Source: Deltaproteobacteria bacterium
Lineage (GTDB): Bacteria > Bdellovibrionota_C > UBA2361 > JAGFJO01
Assembly (NCBI GenBank): GCA_024102635.1
Contig: JAGFJO010000117.1
Location: forward strand, 1 to 46,839
DNA: 46,839 nucleotides
Direction of reading: 5' to 3'
Shown: one piece after another, positions 16,244-24,382 of the stretch
How the letters are laid out: each line of letters begins with the position of its first letter
How positions within the stretch are numbered: position 1 is the stretch's first letter
Made by a program: the position numbers and the translations under genes
Notes under the pieces: generated by a model
What the model saw: the letters and a program-made list of their open reading frames with translations, nothing else
Database searches by the model: none
Told to the model about the DNA's origin: nothing

Positions 16244-16270
16244 ATCACCCTTCTGCAGGCAGCGTCGCCG

Positions 16271-16441
16271 TTACGCTGCCGCTTCAGCCATCACCTCCTG
16301 TGAGTCGGCGTGATCGGTATCATCGGTGTCATCGTGCTGGTCACTCGGCTGATTCGTCGCCTCGTACAGCTCTTCCAGTCCCTCCCGGATCTGCTTCTGC
16401 TCGTTCGGGAAACGTCGATCCTTCCGAAACCGTTTGGCCAT
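16271..16441 (-). CDS. Small basic/acidic bipartite protein
   Basis: A 56-aa protein from ATG at 16441, preceded by AGGAGG with 5-nt spacing, the best Shine-Dalgarno seen in the window. The open frame extends 15 codons further upstream but without such a site. The sequence is bipartite: a strongly basic start (MAKRFRKDRRFPNEQKQ), a short helix (IREGLEELYEAT), and an acidic Asp/Glu/His-rich tail (DQHDDTDDTDHAD). No signal peptide or membrane helix is present. A strong hairpin terminator follows and an imperfect palindrome lies upstream, so it looks like a self-contained, well-expressed gene. Function unknown; a nucleic-acid or metal-binding role is speculation. Confidence 0.65.
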   Translation of the reverse strand: MAKRFRKDRRFPNEQKQIREGLEELYEATNQPSDQHDDTDDTDHADSQEVMAEAAA

Positions 16442-16475
16442 GGTAGCCTCCTGCGAAGAAGTGAGAAAACTTGGG

Positions 16476-16498
16476 TACTGCGTCACCTTGACGAAGTA
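16476..16498. promoter_or_regulatory. Imperfect palindrome upstream of small gene
   Basis: TACT-g-CGTCA-cct-TGACG-a-AGTA forms a 23-bp imperfect inverted repeat 34 bp before the start codon of the small minus-strand gene. It could be an operator or a leader hairpin. It lies in the 174-bp divergent region between the small gene and the plus-strand gene at 16616. No clear promoter hexamers can be assigned. Confidence 0.5.
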
Positions 16499-16615
16499 AA
16501 CCCTTCGAACCCCCTCTGCTCACATATGACGCCGCTATAAATGGGCGGAATTTCAATGAACTTCTGACCTTCAACAAATATAACCGTAACATGGAGCTTA
16601 GGCTACCGGCGTTGA

Positions 16616-17818
16616 TTGCCCTTAGGGCGTGCGGAAATTTTGTTTCTGCGGCATCCTGATTCGGTAGAGTTATGGCCCGCTTACGCTCATTCCAAGAAAC
16701 CTAATAAACTCTTCAGCTACTTAGAGTGGATTCCGATAAAAATTAGTGGGAACGGAAAACTCTATCTGGGAGAACGGAGCGTAGTGGCGGACAACAGTTC
16801 ACAATTTCAGTGCGATACACCGGAAAGCTGGGAGATTGCGCGAGGGTATGCAGGCCTGCTGGGCGCCATACCGGCAAGTTTCAGCAGCGCCCTCCGCGGG
16901 CTGATAGCGGATAACGAGCGAGAGGGTAAAATAAGCTCAGTCACTCGCTACAACGCCATGCGGCTCATAAAGGGACGTAATTTGAAGACACCTTATTACT
17001 ATGCCCTTTTAACCTACAAACCAAGCGCTGCTGAAGACCAGGAATTTCTCTCCGACGACTACCTGCTAAAAGCTTTTCGGCCGATTGACGTCGCAGCGAT
17101 TTTCGGATTGGTATACCTTTATAAGAAAGCTAAAAAATTGTGTGACCCCGACGAGTGGCAGTACATTATACCGTCACTTATTCAGGGCGTCGAAATCGGC
17201 GGGCATGTCGGAATAGCTATTTCAAAAGTGGGCATGCCGGGGGGGCTTTTCGCGTGGGCGCTGCGTCACGTAGCGTTGGTATCGTTCGTCCGCCACAACA
17301 GAAAGCATTTTCAAGAGTACCGGCGCAACCTAAAAAATGCCGGTACTATTTTTGATCTAAATGCTCAGATGCACGCTTGGGGATGCACTGATCTTCAAAT
17401 ATCATCGATACTCCTCCAGTCGCTTGGCTTCGGGGTGGACTACTCGAACTCCTATAGGTCCGGAATGGCCCAAGAGATTGATCCAGATAGGACAGAGGTG
17501 AGCACTTCGCCGTTCAAGGTTGCCGACATATGGATTAAGTCTCTTCTTAAAGACGCAAGCGTTCCTAACATAATCCATGACAGCTCATACTACCCGCCAG
17601 AGGAGCTAGTTAAAACGTTGAAGAACCGGTCGAAGGATTTTTTGGAGAAAGGCTCTAAGCACAGCTGGCTCGACAAAGGCAAAGACGATATGTCGCCGCG
17701 ATCCACCCCCCAGTTATTTGAAGGAGGCGTTGACGCTGAAGAGGTTGTTACAGCAGCAGATGAGCCGGGCGATCAATCAGAAGAGGAGCTCCGGGAGGTC
17801 GAGACGCAGATCGCCTAA
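16616..17818 (+). CDS. Hypothetical protein, weak HDOD resemblance
   Basis: A 400-aa protein starting at TTG 16616, the first possible start after an in-frame TGA at 16613; another TTG lies at 16640 and the true start is uncertain. The central helical part (about 160-285) shows PSLIQGVEIGGHVGIAISKVG and AQMHAWGCTDLQISSILLQSLGFG, a pattern like the second half of HDOD domains, but the match is weak. There is no signal peptide. The last 70 residues are charged and acidic (DAEEVV, DQSEEELREVE). It diverges from the small gene at 16441. The function cannot be stated. Confidence 0.6.
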   Translation: MPLGRAEILFLRHPDSVELWPAYAHSKKPNKLFSYLEWIPIKISGNGKLYLGERSVVADNSSQFQCDTPESWEIARGYAGLLGAIPASFSSALRGLIADNEREGKISSVTRYNAMRLIKGRNLKTPYYYALLTYKPSAAEDQEFLSDDYLLKAFRPIDVAAIFGLVYLYKKAKKLCDPDEWQYIIPSLIQGVEIGGHVGIAISKVGMPGGLFAWALRHVALVSFVRHNRKHFQEYRRNLKNAGTIFDLNAQMHAWGCTDLQISSILLQSLGFGVDYSNSYRSGMAQEIDPDRTEVSTSPFKVADIWIKSLLKDASVPNIIHDSSYYPPEELVKTLKNRSKDFLEKGSKHSWLDKGKDDMSPRSTPQLFEGGVDAEEVVTAADEPGDQSEEELREVETQIA

Positions 17819-17839
17819 CCTGCCTGTCAATCAACAGCA

Positions 17840-18352
17840 CTAATCCTTAGCTTGCGGCATATCGCCGCGAAACTTGAGCGTTGATCCCACTTTTATTCCT
17901 TCCCGTGCTGCCTTTCCTGCCACAAGTTCTACAACATACTTGGAGGGTTTATCTACCTTACGGAATTCGGTCGTCATGGGGGGGACCTCCGCTATGACTC
18001 CCACCACTTTAAAATTCCTATCGATGAAGATCATATCCAGCGGTATGAAGGTATTCTTCATCCAGAATGATTGAACCATCTCGTTCGGGTAGATGAAGAT
18101 CATTCCCTCGCTGTCGTCCATCGATTTTCTGAACATCAATCCTTTGCTGCGCTCTCCGGCGGTAATAGCCTTCTCCAACCAGAGCGTCCCGCTGCTGCCC
18201 CCGTCCGCATGCTCAAACCAGGCCCGCATATGTGTGGGCGGGACATTCACCGAATCGGCATACAATACAATTGCGGCCAAAGCAGCTATGCCCAGTGAAA
18301 TTGCTATCGCCTGGCGCACGAGTTTTCTACGAAATCTTTGATTTGTTCCCAT
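17840..18352 (-). CDS. DUF192 secreted/membrane-anchored protein
   Basis: A 170-aa protein from ATG 18352, 37 bp after etfA; the longer open frame to 18514 would overlap etfA and is rejected. An N-terminal hydrophobic helix (about residues 14-33) acts as signal or anchor. The DUF192 domain follows: ERSKGLMFRKSMDDSEGMIFIY, FWMKNTFIPLDMIFID and VVELVAGKAAREGIKVGS. The family has no proven biochemical role. It ends 22 bp from the convergent gene at 17818 with no clear terminator between them. Confidence 0.88.
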   Translation of the reverse strand: MGTNQRFRRKLVRQAIAISLGIAALAAIVLYADSVNVPPTHMRAWFEHADGGSSGTLWLEKAITAGERSKGLMFRKSMDDSEGMIFIYPNEMVQSFWMKNTFIPLDMIFIDRNFKVVGVIAEVPPMTTEFRKVDKPSKYVVELVAGKAAREGIKVGSTLKFRGDMPQAKD

Positions 18353-18389
18353 AGCGATATTCGGCGCCACCTCTTCGGCAGCGCAGGGT

Positions 18390-19364
18390 TCAGCTTCCTT
18401 TCGCCTTCTTAATGGACTCGGTGAATTTCGGCACCGCATCGAAAAGGTCAGCGACAAGCCCATAGTCTGCCACTTCAAAAATCGGAGCATCACCGTCCTT
18501 GTTGATGGCAACAATGGTCTTCGAATCCTTCATGCCGGCAAGGTGTTGAATGGCTCCCGAAATTCCAACTGCAATATATAGGCGCGGGGCCACGACTTTA
18601 CCTGTTTGGCCCACCTGCCAATCGTTCGGCGCATAGCCGGAATCGACTGCCGCGCGTGATGCGCCCACGGCTGCCCCCAGAGCATCGGCGAGAGGAAAGA
18701 TGTATTTTTCGAAATTTTCGGATGACTGCAATGCACGCCCCCCGCTCACTACTACCTCGGCATCCGCCAATTCGGGCCTCCCCCCCTGCGACATCTCATA
18801 AGACACAACCTCTCCGGGCTGCACGCCTTCCATTTTCAATGAAAACGGATTGGCCTTTTTATCGGAGCTCGATTTCACAGCCGGCGCAAAAGCGGTACCT
18901 CGTGCCGATATTATGCGCTTGTCGGTTGTTAAGATCACATCAGCCAGTATATCACCGGCATACATAGGCCGCGTCAGACTGCCATCACCGTTTACTGCTA
19001 CGATATCGGACGCTTGTGCGGCGTCCATCATGACGGCAAGGCGCGGGAAAAAATCCTTCACGGTAGTGGTGGCAACACCGGTCACCGTATCGCAATCACC
19101 AGCGTCACACGCCCCTTTCAACGCAGCGGCGTATGTCGTTGCCAGATATTTCTCCAGTAGCGGTTCGTTGCAATAAAGGCCGTCATCCAAGCCGTATTGC
19201 AATGCCTCATTACAGGCCTTCTCGGCGCCGGATCCGAGACATACCGCCACCACACCCGCCTTCTTCCATGCCTCCTTCAGTTGAAGCGCAACCGCGATCG
19301 AAACAAGAGCGGTCTTCGTGAGAATTCCCTCGTTATGTTGTACGAAAACAGCGACATTACCCAT
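18390..19364 (-). CDS. etfA: Electron transfer flavoprotein alpha subunit
   Basis: The 324-aa protein shows the EtfA architecture. An N-terminal nucleotide-like domain opens MGNVAVFVQHNEG. The C-terminal FAD domain has VVSGGRAL, GASRAAVDSGYAPNDWQVGQTGK, and PRLYIAVGISGAIQHLAGM with the closing NKDGDAPIFEVADYGLVAD. With EtfB it passes electrons from acyl-CoA and related dehydrogenases to ETF:quinone oxidoreductase. It follows etfB by 11 bp. No dehydrogenase or quinone oxidoreductase gene is adjacent, as in the general group-I ETFs. Confidence 0.96.
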   Translation of the reverse strand: MGNVAVFVQHNEGILTKTALVSIAVALQLKEAWKKAGVVAVCLGSGAEKACNEALQYGLDDGLYCNEPLLEKYLATTYAAALKGACDAGDCDTVTGVATTTVKDFFPRLAVMMDAAQASDIVAVNGDGSLTRPMYAGDILADVILTTDKRIISARGTAFAPAVKSSSDKKANPFSLKMEGVQPGEVVSYEMSQGGRPELADAEVVVSGGRALQSSENFEKYIFPLADALGAAVGASRAAVDSGYAPNDWQVGQTGKVVAPRLYIAVGISGAIQHLAGMKDSKTIVAINKDGDAPIFEVADYGLVADLFDAVPKFTESIKKAKGS

Positions 19365-19375
19365 AAACGAACTCT

Positions 19376-20125
19376 CTAGAAAATTTTCTCATCATTCTGC
19401 AGCACCTTCACCAACTCATCCACACTCTCCACCTTCCGCCCGGCTTGCCGTTTTGATGGAGCTGCCATTTTCAGAATCTTAACCTTGGGAGCGAGATCGA
19501 CTTCAAGAGAGGCGATCTCGATCTCTTCAAGCGGCTTCTTTTTCGCTTTCATGATTCCTGGTAGTGGCGCGTATCTGGGCTCATTCAATCGCAGATCGGT
19601 CGATATCACGGCCGGAAGAGCAATCTTTATCGTTTCAAGTCCGCCGTCAACTTCACGTGTGACAATTGCAGCCGAGTCTTCGATTATCACCTTCGAGGCA
19701 AAAGTTGCCTGCGGCAGATTGAGACGAGCTGCTAAAAGCTGCGCAGTTTGATTAGCATCCGAGTCAATCGCCTGTTTGCCCATGATTATCAAACCGTACT
19801 CAGAGCGCTTGTAAATCTCTGCCAGGACCCTTGATGCCAGGTCGGAGTCGATAATCCCGTCATACTTTACGAGTATGGCACTATCGGCCCCCATCGCCAT
19901 GGCGTACCTAAGCTGGGTCTGAGCATCTTCAGGCCCGATTCCTGCGACAATAACCTCCGTCGCCTTCCCCGCCTCTTTCAAACGCAAAGCTTCCTCGACG
20001 GCGATCTCGTCAAAAGGATTGACGATCCATTTAATTCCTTCGCGCTCTATATCGCTTCCGTCTGCTTTCAGCTTTACCTTAGCTTGATAGTCAGGAACTC
20101 GCTTTACGGGAACTAATATCTTCAT
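19376..20125 (-). CDS. etfB: Electron transfer flavoprotein beta subunit
   Basis: The 249-aa protein begins MKILVPVKRVPDYQ, as EtfB does. It has NPFDEIAVEEALRLKE, the GADSAILV segment, IIMGKQAIDSDANQTAQLLAARL, the family signature near VDGGLETIKIALPAVISTDLRLNEPRYA, and the Lys-rich IMKAKKKP. EtfB binds AMP and interfaces with dehydrogenases. An AGGT sequence stands before the ATG. The 151-bp upstream region shared with the divergent AsmA gene should hold the etfBA promoter. Confidence 0.96.
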   Translation of the reverse strand: MKILVPVKRVPDYQAKVKLKADGSDIEREGIKWIVNPFDEIAVEEALRLKEAGKATEVIVAGIGPEDAQTQLRYAMAMGADSAILVKYDGIIDSDLASRVLAEIYKRSEYGLIIMGKQAIDSDANQTAQLLAARLNLPQATFASKVIIEDSAAIVTREVDGGLETIKIALPAVISTDLRLNEPRYAPLPGIMKAKKKPLEEIEIASLEVDLAPKVKILKMAAPSKRQAGRKVESVDELVKVLQNDEKIF

Positions 20126-20276
20126 TTTACCTATTTTCGTACGTATCTTTTCGGCTTGAGGCCGTCAAAAACATGAGCGCTGCACTTTCTCAAAAACAAG
20201 TTTATTCCCGGTACTTACGCTCCGCAATAGCAAAACGAGCCGACGGTACACGGTTGATAGCTTTAGCGACTCAGAT

Positions 20277-22817
20277 ATGATTATGGTTCGCATGACCAGA
20301 AAGGCAAGAAACATTTTTATATTATCTTTATCGCTTCTTGCTGCATCAACAATTGCCGCCTATCTCTATATCGACTCAGTGCTGGAGTACTACAAGCCGT
20401 CGATTGAGAGCATGGCTTCACGCGCACTGGGATCAACAGTTGTGTGCGAAGAGATGCAGCTATCTCTTTTTCCACCGAGCATTAAGCTGAGGAACGTTCA
20501 CATAGGTGTAGCCGGTAGAGACTCCGTGACCGTGCGTATCCCCGCGGCCTTTTTGAAATTCGATCTTTTTAGTTTGAGCACCCGCTCGCCACAGTTCCAT
20601 GAACTTGTAGTTGACTCACCCGTTGTCGCGCTATCGCTCGCTGCGACATCGCCACGGGCCGGGGAAGAGTCGTTACCTCCTGTTGGAGCTGCGGGAGAGC
20701 GGATGAAGATCAATCTTCAATCGCTTGTTGTTAAAGAGGGGCGCATTACGGTCACAGATATAGAGTCAAACGAGGTGGCTGCACTGCACCCGGTAAATCT
20801 GCGCGCTAGTCTACAATTTGAAAGCCGGCCGGAGCGAGACCATCTCGGCCCCGCCGTTATAAGGATTCCCAATATAGAGATTTTGAGCGAGTTGAGCTTC
20901 TCTCTGCTGCGGGCCGGTACGCAGATGAAGCTTTCAGATCTCTCCCTAACGGGGTCTCTAACTCATGCTGCAGGAGTAATCACCATCGACGAGTTCATTC
21001 TCGATAGCAAGGCAGAGTTTTTGAAACAGGGTAAGCAAACAACCCGCAAGAACATCCCACTTAAGCTCAACGCCGGACGCATGAGATTGGACATTTCGGG
21101 CGGCAGCGCAAATACGGTGGAAAAAGCCGCCCTCACCGTGGGTGATAACACCGTTGAACTGGACGGATTTTACGATTCAACTTCGGAGAAAGGTCTCTAC
21201 AATCTGAATATTTCGTTTCTTGATGTTCTGCTCCTTGAACCGTTTTTACCGCGGCACCCGCTAATTTTCACAAATGTGGTTCCTGAGTTAGAGGCTAGAA
21301 TCGAGCTCGCTATAGCAAACGGATCTTATAGTGCGGCCGGATCGCTAAAACTCGCCAAACTCGCTCTTTCCAAGCCGCAGCTAGAGCTGTCATCGCTTCG
21401 TCTTGAAAAAATTAAGTGGGGGAAAGCCGGTGGAGACATCACCATTTCCGCCGAGCTTGAAGCCGGTGATTTCGCGCTAAAAGTCAGTGAGCATGAAGGA
21501 TACCGCGCAAAAAAAGTTGCTGGTCCAATCTCCGTAAGCCTTGAGCCGAGGAAAGGAGGCGTAGCACAAGGAGATCTCGCAGTTGAACGATTTGCATACT
21601 TCGACAAGGGCGTTGAGATCGATAAAGTAGACGCAGCATTGAAGGGCATACGAGGGAAATTTTCAGCCAAAGGCGACGTCGACGTGGGCCTAAATTTGGA
21701 TGGCAAAAGCATTTGGCTAAAGACCGAAAATTATCTACTTGATTCTCTCGTACGGGTAAGTAGCCCTTTAAAAATCTCCGTGCCTGCTGCCGGGGGCTAC
21801 AAAGTTCAAGGCCCTGTTAAGGTGCAGAAGGCGGGCATGACCTTTGCGGAACGGAGGCTGGAAAACGTATCAGGCGATGTGGAGATTTTGGTCTCCGGCC
21901 CGAGCAAGCGCTTCACCTCGCAGAACTTGATGGCAACATTCGATAATGGCCCTATCCGCTTGAAAAACGATTTTGAGATGACATCCGGTGCATACATTCT
22001 ACACGACGTTAAGGCGGCCGCTTTTGACGGGGAGATAATAGGAGCCTTCCATCTAACGCGTGGGGAACCGCGCCTTCTTTCGGTAGAGGCCCACGCCAAA
22101 ATGGTGAAGTCTGAACGGCTCGCGAAGTTCATCTCACCTACCGCCTCCGGCAATCTTGAGGGCCGCATAACTGACTTGACAGTCAGAGCAGATGGAGAAT
22201 GGGACAACTTCGAGGACTCCCTGGAAGGCCGATCAACTCTGATTTTTGAGGACGGGATAATAAAGAGGGTGTTGGCTGATGAAATTCTGGCGGCTCAGCT
22301 ACGGCGGCTCGCGGATAAAAAAGCACCAAAGATAGAAAAAACCGACGCGCCTCTTCCGCAGGCCGAAGGCCAAAGGGCTTATGTCCTGCGCGAAACCTAT
22401 GCACGCAAGATCACCGCCGATCTTTCCTTTAATGCGAAACAAGCTAAGACCGAGAACCTGCAGATCCTAAGCTCAAGCAGCACAACAAAACTTGCTGGCA
22501 TCTACGATTTCGATAGCGGTTTTGATATGGCGGGCTCTGTAATTTTTCTAGAACAAACGGCCCGTATGCTCGGGGGACCAATCCCTATCTTGAAGGACCT
22601 GTTCGGAAAGCTGGGACGCCTGGAGTTGCCGATTAAAGTCAAGGGGCCAGCGAGCGCGCTCTCGATAACGGCGGATATGTCCCGTATATTGCAGACCACC
22701 GCTCCAACACGCGCTATTTCAGGGGCAATTAAAGGCATCACTTCGGTCCCGGGAATGATAGGAGATCTGATTTCGCCCGCCGAAACATCTACTCCTACGC
22801 CGCAACTGACACCCTGA
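20277..22817 (+). CDS. AsmA family protein, large paralogue
   Basis: The 846-aa protein has an N-terminal membrane helix (about 10-32), then VLEYYKPSIESMASRALGS and QLSLFPPSIKLRNVHI, the AsmA entry pattern shared with the protein at 12221. The rest is long beta-repeat. The C-terminal AsmA-2-like part contains GNLEGRITDLTVRADGEW, LEGRSTLIFEDGIIKRV and GPIPILKDLFGKLG. Probable role: periplasmic bridge for lipid transport or envelope maintenance. Three ATGs at 20277, 20283 and 20292 are possible starts; none has a strong ribosome site. Confidence 0.85.
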   Translation: MIMVRMTRKARNIFILSLSLLAASTIAAYLYIDSVLEYYKPSIESMASRALGSTVVCEEMQLSLFPPSIKLRNVHIGVAGRDSVTVRIPAAFLKFDLFSLSTRSPQFHELVVDSPVVALSLAATSPRAGEESLPPVGAAGERMKINLQSLVVKEGRITVTDIESNEVAALHPVNLRASLQFESRPERDHLGPAVIRIPNIEILSELSFSLLRAGTQMKLSDLSLTGSLTHAAGVITIDEFILDSKAEFLKQGKQTTRKNIPLKLNAGRMRLDISGGSANTVEKAALTVGDNTVELDGFYDSTSEKGLYNLNISFLDVLLLEPFLPRHPLIFTNVVPELEARIELAIANGSYSAAGSLKLAKLALSKPQLELSSLRLEKIKWGKAGGDITISAELEAGDFALKVSEHEGYRAKKVAGPISVSLEPRKGGVAQGDLAVERFAYFDKGVEIDKVDAALKGIRGKFSAKGDVDVGLNLDGKSIWLKTENYLLDSLVRVSSPLKISVPAAGGYKVQGPVKVQKAGMTFAERRLENVSGDVEILVSGPSKRFTSQNLMATFDNGPIRLKNDFEMTSGAYILHDVKAAAFDGEIIGAFHLTRGEPRLLSVEAHAKMVKSERLAKFISPTASGNLEGRITDLTVRADGEWDNFEDSLEGRSTLIFEDGIIKRVLADEILAAQLRRLADKKAPKIEKTDAPLPQAEGQRAYVLRETYARKITADLSFNAKQAKTENLQILSSSSTTKLAGIYDFDSGFDMAGSVIFLEQTARMLGGPIPILKDLFGKLGRLELPIKVKGPASALSITADMSRILQTTAPTRAISGAIKGITSVPGMIGDLISPAETSTPTPQLTP

Positions 22818-22884
22818 TTTTAGGTAGATGAGGTGCTCACCATATATTGCACTCCACCTGTAAAGATCTTAAATTGCCGGTGCC

Positions 22885-24003
22885 ATGAAAACTCGACGGT
22901 CGCAGCCATTTGAAACCCTCCTTAACGCCGTACAATTGCTGGCACTGACGGTGCTGGCCGGAGCGTTCGGCGGCTGCTCATCAACCTCCCCGGACGAGCC
23001 GAAGGCAAATGAAATTCCGACCAGCGACGTTGTTGCTGCCGACCTCCCGCAAGAGCAGCTATTCATGAACGCCAAGCGCGCTTACGCCAGCGGCATCCAC
23101 ACGGTAGCCATGGATTCGTTCCAAAAGTTAAAAGACAGTTTTTCCCCCGGTCCGTACAGCGAGTTTGCCGAGATAAAACTAGCAGACAGCCAATTCGAAG
23201 GACGGGAGTTCGATACTGCAGCCGGAATGTACGAGGCTTTTTTGAAGGACCATCCCGCATCTTCGGCCCTCCCATATGTAATGCTGCGGGCCGGGCGGAG
23301 CCTGGAGTTATCAAATCGCGGAATTGGCCGCAACGTTTTGCCGCTCGAGAAAGCGCGCGATATGTATCAGCGCCTGATTGAGCAATTTCCCGATTCGGTA
23401 TATGCAGCCTCAGCGAGAGATTTGTTGGCAGGCGTAACAGAGAAGCTCGCTGCCTACGAAATAATGGTGGGGGAATTCTACAAAAATCGGGATAACAGCA
23501 ACGCCTTTCTCGCCCGCACTGAAGTTTACACCAATAAGTGGCAGCCGCTGGTAGAATCGGCCAAGAAGGATGCAGAAGTAAAGCGCGCCGCCGATTCAGT
23601 TCCTATAGCACCGGCCGAAACGGCGATAGCCGCCGCCAGTTCAGAAACGGCAGCGTCAACTACTGCGATTGCCAAGAAAACCCCACGCAACCCGCTACAG
23701 ACACAAAGCGTTTACAAGATTCATAACATTCAGTGCGGCCGCGGAAGCTCCGGCGAAGTTCTAATTTTTTTAAATCAGGAAATGGCTAACGCCGCGTTCC
23801 TTACCAGCAATGCTGAATTAGAACCTGCAGATGAGAGAGTCAAAATTGCCATCCCAGACTGTGCATCCAAAGAGATTTCGCTGGATTGCCCTCACGGAGC
23901 AAAAATAACGGCCTCTAGCTCTTGTTCGATAGAGTTGGAATCAGACGAGCCGCTATTTTTGATGGCGCTCAGCAACCCGCCGCGGCTCCTTCTAACGAAA
24001 TAG
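22885..24003 (+). CDS. bamD: BamD-like outer-membrane assembly lipoprotein with C-terminal extension
   Basis: The 372-aa protein has a lipoprotein signal (LAGAFGGC, lipid-bearing Cys31). TPR-like helices follow (about 55-205), with the BamD pattern: YSEFAEIKLADSQFEGREFDTAAGMYEAFLKDHP, then YQRLIEQFPDSVYAASARDLL. BamD is part of the beta-barrel assembly complex. Unlike standard BamD (about 245 aa), a Pro/Ala/Ser/Thr-rich linker (about 230-270) leads to a further domain of about 95 residues with four Cys (around 282-350). That tail may be an extra beta domain of AMIN type; this is a guess. The neighbours are an AsmA protein and the T2SS operon. Confidence 0.82.
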   Translation: MKTRRSQPFETLLNAVQLLALTVLAGAFGGCSSTSPDEPKANEIPTSDVVAADLPQEQLFMNAKRAYASGIHTVAMDSFQKLKDSFSPGPYSEFAEIKLADSQFEGREFDTAAGMYEAFLKDHPASSALPYVMLRAGRSLELSNRGIGRNVLPLEKARDMYQRLIEQFPDSVYAASARDLLAGVTEKLAAYEIMVGEFYKNRDNSNAFLARTEVYTNKWQPLVESAKKDAEVKRAADSVPIAPAETAIAAASSETAASTTAIAKKTPRNPLQTQSVYKIHNIQCGRGSSGEVLIFLNQEMANAAFLTSNAELEPADERVKIAIPDCASKEISLDCPHGAKITASSSCSIELESDEPLFLMALSNPPRLLLTK

Positions 24004-24382
24004 CTTAAATCAGGCTAAGTGCTGGGTGCCTGAATAGATCTCGGTTGCCCCCTCTCTTGTTGAATAGAACCGCTGATTTATGCTACCATAACGGCGTTTG
24101 TCGCATTTGAAGTTTGATACGCCTCGCTCCGTCCATAGAGCGATCTCTTTAAAGAGGGGGACATGCTCTGGCGCGCCTTGCTGCTGTGCACAGGCACTGA
24201 AGCGTTAGCTTAAGGCCATGTCGCAAGGCGGAGCGCGCTTCGGGTGCGCGCACGAAGCTTGGGGTTGTAGGGAGATTAGAGGGTTGCGCAAGGGCGGCTT
24301 CTAATATTTACATATATATATAAGCCCTGTCGATTTTAGAATCAGGTTTTAAGGACCAAATTTCCCGCTTAGCGAAGTAACG
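24004..24382. other. Structured intergenic region before T2SS operon
   Basis: These 379 bp hold no gene I can support. Features seen: ATCTCTTTAAAGAGG near 24142 (self-complementary), CGCCTTGC (24174-24181) pairing with GCAAGGCG (24223-24230), and a GCGCGC-TTCGGGT-GCGCGC hairpin at about 24233-24251. An AT-rich run (TTTACATATATATATAAG) at 24307-24324 could be part of the T2SS promoter. The stacked hairpins could be an untranslated leader, a small RNA or a bamD terminator. I recognise no known RNA family (not RNase P, tmRNA, SRP RNA or a c-di-GMP riboswitch). Confidence 0.4.
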
